From Colimorpha_A sp045593985 (GTDB lineage Bacteria > Bacillota > Clostridia > Oscillospirales > CAG-272), in the NCBI GenBank assembly GCA_045593985.1, contig JAZNXR010000118.1, positions 1 through 26,578 of the forward strand: a DNA stretch of 26,578 nucleotides, written 5' to 3'. The notes under the pieces are model-generated. The model saw only the letters and a list, made by a program, of their open reading frames with translations. It was not told the origin of the DNA and made no database searches. Shown one piece after another: positions 14,995 to 21,967 of this stretch. The position numbers were made by a program, and so were the translations under genes. Each line of letters opens with the position of its first letter. The stretch's first letter is position 1.

Positions 14995-16230
14995 ATGACG
15001 ATAAAAAACAAGCCCGAGCTGTTGCTCCCTGCAGGAAATCCCGAAAAGCTTGCCGCCGCACTTCGATTTGGCGCAGATGCGGTATATTTTGCGGGCAAGG
15101 CATTCGGTATGCGCTCGGCTGCGGATAATTTTACAATCGAAGAAATAAAGGACGGCGCCGCTTTAGCCCACTCCTACGGTGCCAAGGCGTATCTGACCGT
15201 CAACGTGATGCCTCACGGCTACGAATATGACGAGCTTCGCTCCTTTCTTTATGCGCTCAACGGCACGGGAATTGATGCAATCATCGCCGCAGACCTCGGA
15301 GTTATTGCGACGGTGAAGGACATTCTTCCCGATATTGATATTCACGTTTCAACCCAAGCGAGCATTGTTTCTGCTCCTGCGGCGGAGCAATATCTGCGCC
15401 TTGGATGCAGACGTGTCGTGCTGGCACGGGAGCTGACCTTGAACGAAATCAAGGCGCTTCGCCGTGACACCTCAAGCGAGCTTGAGCTTGAAGCCTTCAT
15501 TCACGGCTCAATGTGCATTTCGTACAGCGGCAGATGCCTGCTTTCAAACCATTTCACGGGACGTGATGCAAATCGTGGACAGTGCGCCCAGCCCTGCCGT
15601 TGGAATTATAATATCTATGAGATCGCCGAGGAAAAGCGCCTCGATATGCCGTTGCCCATTGCAGAGACCGATCGCGGAACATTTATTATGTCGAGCAAGG
15701 ACATGTGTATGATCGAGCACATTCCCGAGCTCATGGAAAGCGGAATCGACAGCTTCAAGATCGAGGGCAGAATGAAGAGCGCATACTATACCGCTGTTTG
15801 TGCAAATACGTACAGAATGGCAATAGATGCCTATCTTTCCTCTCCCGAAAATTACGTCTACGATCCTGCCTATTTAAGCGAGCTTGAAAGCGTAAGCCAC
15901 CGAGAGTACGATACGGGCTACTATTTTGCCGATTCGATGTGTGACGCAAAAACGGTAACGGAGGTCGGTTACGTAAGAGAAAAGGCGTACGTCGGTGTCG
16001 TTTCGGATTACGACAGCGAGACCGGGCGTGCGACTGTCATTCAAAGAAACAAGGTTGTTGCGGGCGAGACCGTTGAGGTCATTTCACCCGGAAAAATCGG
16101 CCGTGCGTTTGTCTGCGAGGAGATGAAGGACGAAAAGGGCAACGATATTGATTCTGCGCCCCATCCGCTTATGAAATTCTCGCTCAAGGTACCGTTTGAG
16201 GTCGGAGTTGGGGATATAATTAGAAGATAA
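14995..16230 (+). CDS. U32 family protein (TrhP/YegQ-like tRNA hydroxylation factor or peptidase)
   Basis: This 411-aa cytoplasmic protein belongs to peptidase family U32. The family includes TrhP (YegQ), required for prephenate-dependent formation of 5-hydroxyuridine at the tRNA wobble position, and RlhA for 23S rRNA. Seen in order: PELLLPAGNPEKLAAALRFG (N-terminal barrel strand), ADAVYFAGKAFGMR, the catalytic-family block AFIHGSMCISYSGRCLLSNH, then DANRGQCAQPCRW with the cysteines thought to hold an Fe-S cluster, and DSFKIEGRMKSAYY. The C-terminal ~80 residues form a beta-rich U32 tail domain. AAAGG about 9 nt upstream picks the start at 14995. The YegQ-like signature is strong; the exact target RNA is inferred. 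Confidence 0.9.
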   Translation: MTIKNKPELLLPAGNPEKLAAALRFGADAVYFAGKAFGMRSAADNFTIEEIKDGAALAHSYGAKAYLTVNVMPHGYEYDELRSFLYALNGTGIDAIIAADLGVIATVKDILPDIDIHVSTQASIVSAPAAEQYLRLGCRRVVLARELTLNEIKALRRDTSSELELEAFIHGSMCISYSGRCLLSNHFTGRDANRGQCAQPCRWNYNIYEIAEEKRLDMPLPIAETDRGTFIMSSKDMCMIEHIPELMESGIDSFKIEGRMKSAYYTAVCANTYRMAIDAYLSSPENYVYDPAYLSELESVSHREYDTGYYFADSMCDAKTVTEVGYVREKAYVGVVSDYDSETGRATVIQRNKVVAGETVEVISPGKIGRAFVCEEMKDEKGNDIDSAPHPLMKFSLKVPFEVGVGDIIRR

Positions 16231-16235
16231 TAAAG

Positions 16236-16766
16236 TGACATGGCAATGCTTTGCCAAGTTTCTTTGGCTCCCCCTTTGGGGGAGCTCCGCGAAGCGGTGA
16301 GAGGGCGTTGTAATAATACTAAATTACCCTCTCCGTCAACCTTCGGTTGACACCTCTCCCGGAGGGCGAGGCAAGACAACTTGGCAAAGCATCGCAACGT
16401 TATTTGTAGGGGGCGACGTCCTCGACGCCCCGCATAAAAACGATGTTACATTCCTTCGGAACACGGTTGCTTCGCAACCTACCTCATCCGACATTTGCTC
16501 CGCAAATGCCACCTTCCCCTCAGGGGAAGGCAAGACGGCGTCCCGATACTTCGCCATGTTTCTTTGGCTCCCCCTTTGGGGGAGCTGGCGGCGAAGCCGA
16601 CTGAGAGGGTGTAGGGACAGGCGTCCTCGTATGTCCATTTGAAAACGATGTTACATCCCCTTGGGGCACCTCATCCACCACCTTCCCCAAGGGGAAGGCA
16701 AGACAACGTCTCGGTGCTTCGGCACGTTATTCGTAGGGCGGGGGCTTGCTCCCGCCGCCCAAAACG
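16236..16766. repeat. Intergenic modular hairpin repeat array 6
   Basis: About 530 bp between convergent genes with at least three palindrome classes: CTCCCCCTTTGGGGGAG near 16268 and 16568, CCTCTCCCGGAGGGCGAGGC near 16350, and CCTTCCCC..GGGGAAGG near 16512 and 16681. Variable stems are CAACCTTCGGTTG (near 16337), GGTTGCTTCGCAACC (near 16464) and CATTTGC/GCAAATG (16492-16508). The TTGGCAAAGC/GCTTTGCCAA termini at about 16247 and 16380 are inverted, suggesting one sub-unit bounded by those ends. Confidence 0.88.
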
Positions 16767-16779
16767 ATTTGACAACAGA

Positions 16780-16806
16780 GCGACCGTGTGATTCTCACAC
16801 GGTCGC
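16780..16806. terminator. Hairpin downstream of the ClpP/VirD4-like operon
   Basis: GCGACCGTGTGA pairs perfectly with TCACACGGTCGC around a 3-nt loop, 34 bp past the last stop codon. The T-run is better on the plus strand (TTCATTTTT) than on the minus strand, so efficiency for the operon is uncertain. Confidence 0.65.
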
Positions 16807-16839
16807 TTCATTTTTCTTTGACGATATTATCAAATGAGG

Positions 16840-17391
16840 TTATTCATCTTCATCGAAGAGCGGATCAAAAAGCCTTTTCAGCTCCTCGCGTGATTCCTCA
16901 TCGTGAATCGTTCGGCTTCGGATCATCAAGCGAGTTCTTCTCGTCATTTCACCGAGAACGCTTATGACCTTCTTCGAAACGCAGCTATAATACTTACCCC
17001 CGTACTCATATATCAGATCGTTTTCCAAAAGCGTTTTGATCTCAATCTCGGCATCATCGTCAATGCCGCTGACATTAAGCTCGATCAGCCTCATGTTTGC
17101 CGCACCGTTCTTCCCGATGCAGGCAAGCGCCGAATGGCAGTTTGGCGTTATTACGTCGATCAGCTTATCCACCTCGTCACGCCTGATCGCTCTGAGCTTC
17201 AGGTTTTCCTTTATGATCGGATACGATATACCGTCTGCCTCATCCTTTACCCATCCCCGATATGCCAATCTGCGAAGAAAGGCTTTTGCTTCGGAATAGG
17301 AAAGCCCGTATTCATTTTGTATCCAAGGGATGCTGACAGCGCTTTGGGCTGCCAGCTTCTTTTGAATTGTAAAAATATTTGCGCTATGCAT
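16840..17391 (-). CDS. Tandem winged-helix protein with FtsK-gamma-like N-terminal domain
   Basis: A 183-aa predicted DNA-binding protein. Residues ~4-50 form a winged helix whose recognition-helix stretch SIPWIQNEYGLSYSEAKAFL followed by RRLAYRGWV resembles the gamma domain of FtsK/SpoIIIE, which reads polar chromosomal motifs. Residues ~75-140 look like a second winged helix (TPNCHSALACIGKNGAANMR ... LLENDLIYEYGGKYY). The tail is acidic (LKRLFDPLFDEDE). A TTG at 17403 is possible, but GAGGTG 5 nt before the ATG at 17391 favours the latter. It lies 8 nt after the VirD4-like ATPase stop and is the last gene of the four-gene operon. I infer it is the detached DNA-recognition subunit of that ATPase. 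The FtsK-gamma likeness is by eye only. Confidence 0.75.
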   Translation of the reverse strand: MHSANIFTIQKKLAAQSAVSIPWIQNEYGLSYSEAKAFLRRLAYRGWVKDEADGISYPIIKENLKLRAIRRDEVDKLIDVITPNCHSALACIGKNGAANMRLIELNVSGIDDDAEIEIKTLLENDLIYEYGGKYYSCVSKKVISVLGEMTRRTRLMIRSRTIHDEESREELKRLFDPLFDEDE

Positions 17392-17399
17392 ATTACACC

Positions 17400-19082
17400 T
17401 CAAAAATCGAAGAGCTCTTCAAGAGTGTCTTTTTTGACTTCACTTTTTTTAGGAGCATAGATATACTTGCTGTCGGAAAAGTCAATGCCGTTTTTCCGTT
17501 CATTCGGATCTGCCTCCTCGGAGACAAATTCGGGGCAGGTGTAGCTACGCTCGAATCTCGACCACAAAACGTCCTCACGCATTTGCGTTACGATACATTC
17601 ACCGGGAGCGATATGCGTCAAGGCGCTTACCGGAACGAGCGCCACGGTGTCTTTGTCGTAGCGTTCGATCGTCTCACCAGAGCCGTTTAAGGCAGAGGTC
17701 GGAGCGATAATCGTCTTTTTCCCACATTCCTCGGAGAATTCACGCTTGGTTTCGGGATTGTTTGTACCGAAAAAGACGTGCGTATTCAGATTGTCCTTGA
17801 TAATTTCCGCCGTTTCCTTGCCGTAGACGTTGTTTAGCTGGGCATAGGACTGGAGAATGAGCAGAAACCATATATTTCTGCCTGCGCAGGCGGAAATTAC
17901 CTTATCGAAGTCGTTGAACCTCGGAAGGTTTCCGAATTCGTCGAGAAGGAAATAGAAGGGGCGGCTGAGCCTTGTGCCCTTTCTTCTCGCAACTGCGATC
18001 AGCTCGGTGTAGAGATTCGTTAAGAACATACTGATAACCTCGTAGTGGAGGCTTTCCTCGTCCTTGTAGGAGACGAAAATTACAGTCGGCTGACCGTCGT
18101 CAAGCTCGCTCATCTCGAAGGTGTTCGTGCAGGTGATCCGACGAACGGCGGTGTCTCGGAACTTATTTATTTTTGACATGAACTCGGAGGTAATGCAGCG
18201 TCTTGTAGTCGTTGCCTGCTCGATTATACACTTTCTTGCGAGCTGATGCGCCTTTGAGCTTTCGAGGGGACGGCGGGTAAAGTATCCTCCGTCGTAATCC
18301 TTTTCAGAATCCGTAAAGGCGTCAACGATGCGAAGCACGGTGTCAAAGGAGAAGGTGTGCTCGGTGATTATTCCCGATGCGCTGTCCTCCAGCATACCGT
18401 ACAGCACGGCAACGAGAAGGTCTCTTGCCGAGTCGTCCCAGAAGGGATCCTTCGTGTTTATTCCGGGAATAACGGAATGGGAAAGCGAGGTTATTCCCTT
18501 TTCAACCTCATCGAAGTAACGCTCCCTCATCTCGTTGATTGCGGCGTCGAGCTTCTTCTGGCTATCGTAAATGACGCCGCAGAACTCGTTTCTCGGCCCG
18601 TCCTTCGTTTCTACGACGGTGACGAGAGATTCGACCTCGAGATATTTTTGATAAAGACGGTAGAACTTCGTCAGCGGATTCCAGCAGTCGCTGTGAAGAT
18701 AGTTTGTGAAGTCGACCACGATAACACGGTAGCCGTTCTTTTCAAACTTCTTCACGTTGCTTCTGTAAAGCTCCTGCTTGGGATCGCTTATGACAAGGCT
18801 GGGCTTGTTTTTCTTATTCAAAAGAACGTTCAGCGTCGGAATGACGTAGCCCGTGGTCTTGCCACTTCGGGTAGCACCGATTGCGAGCAGGTGCGTGTCG
18901 GGGATAAAGGTCGTCCTTAATTTTCCCTCTCCGTCCCTGACAACGCATATCGGTATCCCGTCGACCTCGCTACCGGGAAGCGCATCAAAGTCATAGGTCT
19001 TTTCCGAATGAGACGCCATGTATTCAGTTATAGTTGAAAGCTTGGCATTTTCGTAGTCGCGAAACAGTTCAATTTTCTTCAT
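17400..19082 (-). CDS. VirD4/TraG-type (T4CP, FtsK-HerA superfamily) ATPase without membrane anchor
   Basis: A 560-aa motor ATPase of the type IV coupling-protein family, which pumps DNA or protein substrates. Visible landmarks: Walker A GATRSGKT at 69-76, SDPKQELY at 99-106, CWNPL at 133-137, DPFWDDSAR at 212-220, Walker B FYFLLDEFGNLP at 376-387 with D381/E382, and the LILQSYAQL block at 408-416. These match VirD4/TraG in order and spacing. VirD4 proteins normally begin with two transmembrane helices; this protein starts with charged sequence and reaches Walker A by residue 69, so it appears soluble. No relaxase, VirB4 or pilus gene is nearby. AGGAGG precedes the ATG at 19082, which overlaps the upstream gene by 14 bp. 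The tail (LEELFDF) could bind a partner. Confidence 0.92.
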   Translation of the reverse strand: MKKIELFRDYENAKLSTITEYMASHSEKTYDFDALPGSEVDGIPICVVRDGEGKLRTTFIPDTHLLAIGATRSGKTTGYVIPTLNVLLNKKNKPSLVISDPKQELYRSNVKKFEKNGYRVIVVDFTNYLHSDCWNPLTKFYRLYQKYLEVESLVTVVETKDGPRNEFCGVIYDSQKKLDAAINEMRERYFDEVEKGITSLSHSVIPGINTKDPFWDDSARDLLVAVLYGMLEDSASGIITEHTFSFDTVLRIVDAFTDSEKDYDGGYFTRRPLESSKAHQLARKCIIEQATTTRRCITSEFMSKINKFRDTAVRRITCTNTFEMSELDDGQPTVIFVSYKDEESLHYEVISMFLTNLYTELIAVARRKGTRLSRPFYFLLDEFGNLPRFNDFDKVISACAGRNIWFLLILQSYAQLNNVYGKETAEIIKDNLNTHVFFGTNNPETKREFSEECGKKTIIAPTSALNGSGETIERYDKDTVALVPVSALTHIAPGECIVTQMREDVLWSRFERSYTCPEFVSEEADPNERKNGIDFSDSKYIYAPKKSEVKKDTLEELFDF

Positions 19083-20733
19083 CGTTGCAACCTCCTAAGT
19101 AGCCGAATTCTCGTCTGCCGCTGTAAATATTCTGTTGTGCGGATATCGTTTCAAGCGCCTCAGCCGTAATTACCGTTTCGTGCTCGTAAGCCGCCTTTTT
19201 CAGAGCGCCCTCGATCAAGCGAACGATCTGCTCCGTTCGGAAGGGAGCAAGATAATCCCGACAGTCATCGTCGATCTTGACCTTGCCGCAGCCGTAGGAC
19301 TTCGAGCGAGCTCTGAAGGTCGAATCAATCACGGTGCGCTTTTCGCTTTCGCTTACACGCTTCGTTCTGATTATGTCGCAATCCTCGGCAAGCCGTCTTA
19401 CGCTTTCGTTGTATTCCGAAGCGAAAAGCACGAGCTTCGTGTCCGACAGGTCAAGCGACACGGCAGGATCAAGAAGCTTGAACTTGCGGCGATATTCGTA
19501 ATCGAGAAGCTTGATAAGCTCGTTCAGCTCACTTTCACCGATTTCGTGACAGTTCTTGATGAGGAACACGGTATGTGATTTTTTAGTTTCCGACAAGCCG
19601 CGGAGAATGAAGTTCTCCTTTGCGGGAGCGAAGTCCTGCATCGAAAGGGTGCCTGCGTCAATTTCTATGACGCTGCCGTCCTTGCCGAAGCCGTTTTTCA
19701 GCGACTCGACGTACATATCGGAAACGTAGTCGTCGTCACCCGCAATCAAAACGGTGCGATAGAGCGAGGGCTGGCTGCCGAATGCGGGAGAAAGCGCACA
19801 GAGGATCTCGTGCAGCTCCCCGTTTCTTTCGAGCACCATATCAGAAGCCCTTTTCTCGTCGAAGTCGAGGCATCCGCTTCGGTCGACGTCGAAGGGCATT
19901 TCGGAAAGGCCGGCGATCGCATCCTTCCTTTTATTCAGAAGGAGCTTTTCCTTGTCCTCCGCCGAAATCAGCTCGGAGAAGGCGGCCTTTGCAAAAATGC
20001 GGTCGTAGGAGCCACGGGCTATGATGTTCAGCCCGAACGCCTTTTCGATTATCTTCGCAATCGGCTTCTTTTTGCAGGTGCGTTCATAGGAGCGACACTG
20101 ACAGAGGTATTCGAATACCTCCTTCTGATTTGCGCTTTTCAGCACGGTAAAGAGGGTATCGAAGTAATCGTCACGGTTTTTGCCGTCGTAGGCAATACCC
20201 ATCAGGTTTCCGAAAAGGTTATTCCATTTTGCGCAGAGAGCAAGACGCTTTACGGCGCTTCTTCTGTCCTTGCAGACGCATATTCCGTTGTATTCCATAT
20301 AGGAAAGCGTGCTCATTGCATCGACGTTGCCGTTCATTGCGGTATTAAGAAGCGTGTCGGCAATAATCTCCTTCGTGAGGTTCTTGCCACGCTTGAAAAG
20401 CTCCGATTTCACGAGCATCGCCTTTCTTTTCTGGGCGAGGATCACACGGTCGGTATCGGTAAGCCCGACGTCCTGGCCGCTTGCCTCTGCAAACTCTATC
20501 GTTCTGCAGAGTCTTTCATAAGAGGCGTAATCGACGACGCTCTTATACTGCTCGGAGTTTAACTCGGTATAGTAACGCTCGGTCTCCTCGTTCATCGGAA
20601 CGCAGAAAACCCTTGCGAGATCGTCGAAGATCTCACGTCTCTTTTCCTTGTCGATAAAGCCGTCACACATCGCATCGACAAGGAAAAACTGTGTCAAAAA
20701 CGGTTCTATGAGATAGCTAATTGCATTTTGCAT
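19069..20733 (-). CDS. Unknown protein with Sel1-like repeats and a degenerate AAA+-like C-terminal region
   Basis: This 554-aa protein is not a known family to me. Residues ~1-80 are helical (FIDKEKRREIFDDLARVF). Residues ~124-185 look like Sel1/TPR repeats (TAMNGNVDAMSTLSYMEYNG ... LFGNLMGIAYDGK). Residues ~325-515 follow an AAA+ topology: strand RTVLIAG at 326-332, TVFLIKNCHE at 388-397 in the Walker B place, KLVLFASEYN at 433-442 like sensor 1, and a helical lid ~495-530 (FRTEQIVRLIEGALKKA). The P-loop is not canonical (GDDDYVSD in place of GxxxxGKT) and Walker B acids are replaced (K393, N394), so it probably does not hydrolyse ATP. Its ribosome site overlaps the clpP stop. I infer a ClpP- or VirD4-partner scaffold. 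Confidence 0.8.
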   Translation of the reverse strand: MQNAISYLIEPFLTQFFLVDAMCDGFIDKEKRREIFDDLARVFCVPMNEETERYYTELNSEQYKSVVDYASYERLCRTIEFAEASGQDVGLTDTDRVILAQKRKAMLVKSELFKRGKNLTKEIIADTLLNTAMNGNVDAMSTLSYMEYNGICVCKDRRSAVKRLALCAKWNNLFGNLMGIAYDGKNRDDYFDTLFTVLKSANQKEVFEYLCQCRSYERTCKKKPIAKIIEKAFGLNIIARGSYDRIFAKAAFSELISAEDKEKLLLNKRKDAIAGLSEMPFDVDRSGCLDFDEKRASDMVLERNGELHEILCALSPAFGSQPSLYRTVLIAGDDDYVSDMYVESLKNGFGKDGSVIEIDAGTLSMQDFAPAKENFILRGLSETKKSHTVFLIKNCHEIGESELNELIKLLDYEYRRKFKLLDPAVSLDLSDTKLVLFASEYNESVRRLAEDCDIIRTKRVSESEKRTVIDSTFRARSKSYGCGKVKIDDDCRDYLAPFRTEQIVRLIEGALKKAAYEHETVITAEALETISAQQNIYSGRREFGYLGGCNDEEN

Positions 20734-20739
20734 GCATCA

Positions 20740-21336
20740 TCACTCCTTTGCTTTGATTGCACTCGGGATAAGAATATGGTCTATCAGTCCGTAAGCCTTT
20801 GCCTCCTCTGCCGTCATAGTATAGTCTCTGTCGGTATCCTTTGCAATCTGCTTTACGGTGTTACCTGTATTCATTGCGAGTATGTTGTTAAGGGACCTTC
20901 TTGTATGTTCAATATGTCTTGCCGCAAGGATAATGTCGGAGGCCTGTCCCTGCGCGCCTCCCAAGGGCTGATGGATAAGTATATCGCTGTTTGGCAGCGC
21001 CAGCCTCATTCCCTTGCTTCCCGAGGACAGTAGGAACGCTCCCATAGAGGCTGCAAGCCCTACGCAGATCGTCCTCACCTTACACTCGAGCATATTGATG
21101 GTGTCGTAAATTGCAAGTCCATCCGTAACAGACCCTCCCGGGCTGTTAATGAGCAACGTCAACACACGTTCCTCCTTAGGCAGGTTCTCGTCAATCATCT
21201 TCTGTTCGATGTAGTGCATCTGCGGAATCACCCTCGCCGCCATTGCGGTGTCGATCACGCCGAAAAGATATATCTGATTCTTGCGAAGCAGATACTGATC
21301 CGACAGCGATTCCATCTGTGTTTTTGCTCTTGTCAT
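20740..21336 (-). CDS. clpP: Divergent ClpP-family serine protease subunit
   Basis: ClpP forms a barrel-shaped peptidase fed by AAA+ unfoldases. This 198-aa protein has the complete triad at the classic positions: S97 in GLAASMGA, H122 in LIHQPLGG and D171 in DTDRDYTM, with LLINSPGGS at 61-69 lining the active site. The N-terminal half is more divergent than in housekeeping ClpP (no Y.RLL.ER segment). An ATG at 21357 is possible but AGGAAAAA stands 8 nt before the ATG at 21336. The GAG of the last codon and the TGA form part of the next gene's ribosome site, so translation is coupled. No clpX, clpC or trigger-factor gene is adjacent, so this is probably a second, dedicated ClpP rather than the housekeeping copy. 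Confidence 0.92.
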   Translation of the reverse strand: MTRAKTQMESLSDQYLLRKNQIYLFGVIDTAMAARVIPQMHYIEQKMIDENLPKEERVLTLLINSPGGSVTDGLAIYDTINMLECKVRTICVGLAASMGAFLLSSGSKGMRLALPNSDILIHQPLGGAQGQASDIILAARHIEHTRRSLNNILAMNTGNTVKQIAKDTDRDYTMTAEEAKAYGLIDHILIPSAIKAKE

Positions 21337-21382
21337 CTTATTTTTCCTACCTTTCATATTTTTTCTTTTTCATTGAGCAAAT

Positions 21383-21430
21383 GTAATAACGCCGGTTTCT
21401 ACCGTTTTTCGCAAAAGAAAAAATATTTTC
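21383..21430. repeat. Copy a of a ~35-bp dispersed motif (TAATAAC..CCGTTTTTCGC)
   Basis: GTAATAACGCCGG, a short spacer and CCGTTTTTCGCAAAAG run 21383-21417, and continue into AAAAAATATTTT. Two relatives stand at about 25694 and 25965. This copy is directly upstream of the clpP gene and just before repeat array 7. No clear sigma-A promoter is visible for the operon, so the motif is a candidate regulatory element. Confidence 0.6.
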
Positions 21431-21440
21431 GGGTGATAAA

Positions 21441-21852
21441 GTCCCGATGCTTCGCTGCGCTGTTGGCTCCCCCTTTGGGGGAGCTGGCGATGAAATCGAC
21501 TGAGAGGGCGTAGGGCGGGGGCTTGCTCCCGCCGCACCAAAACGATGTTACATTACTACGGAACGGGGCGTCGAGGCGCCGCCCCCTACCGAGAAGCGTT
21601 TGAAAGTTGTGCGGTAGGGGCTGGCGCCCACGACAGCCCGCACATAAGCGGTGTTACATCACCTTTGCATACGGTTGCTTCGCAACCTACCTCATCCGTC
21701 TTGCTTCGCAAGACACCTTCCCCTCAGGGGAAGGCAAGATAACGTCCCGATGCTTCGGTACGTTATTTGTAGGGGGCGACGTCCTCGACGCCCCGCACAA
21801 AAACGAGGTTAGAGTCACCTCTCCCAAAGGGCGAGGCAAGACGACGTCCTTC
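21441..21852. repeat. Intergenic modular hairpin repeat array 7
   Basis: About 410 bp with CTCCCCCTTTGGGGGAG (about 21470), GGGGCGTCGAGGCGCCGCCCC, GGGCTGGCGCCCACGACAGCCC, two variable stems (GGTTGCTTCGCAACC near 21672 and GTCTTGC/GCAAGAC at 21698-21714) and CCTTCCCCTCAGGGGAAGG. A block of about 70 bp starting at the GGGGCGTCGAGG stem, including GAGAAGCGTTTGAAAGTTGT, is nearly identical in array 8, over 4 kb away. Confidence 0.88.
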
Positions 21853-21912
21853 ATATCCTCTGACTCTCGATGTCATCTGATTATTGTTCACCGAGTAACC
21901 TTTTCCGGTTAT

Positions 21913-21949
21913 ATAAAAAAGCCATGGGGCATAATGCCTCATGGCTTTT
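21913..21949 (-). terminator. Terminator of the ABC exporter operon
   Basis: GCCATGGGGC pairs with GCCTCATGGC (one G-T pair) around ATAAT. On the minus strand it is followed by a T6 run. It lies about 20 bp past the exporter stop codon. Confidence 0.9.
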
Positions 21950-21967
21950 ATAATTCTGTTAAAGCGC

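Noticed and set aside
16840..21336. Fragment of a conjugative element (ICE) on the basis of the VirD4-like ATPase
   Set aside because: No relaxase, VirB4-like ATPase, integrase or attachment repeat was seen, and the ATPase lacks membrane helices. The window cannot exclude such genes further away.
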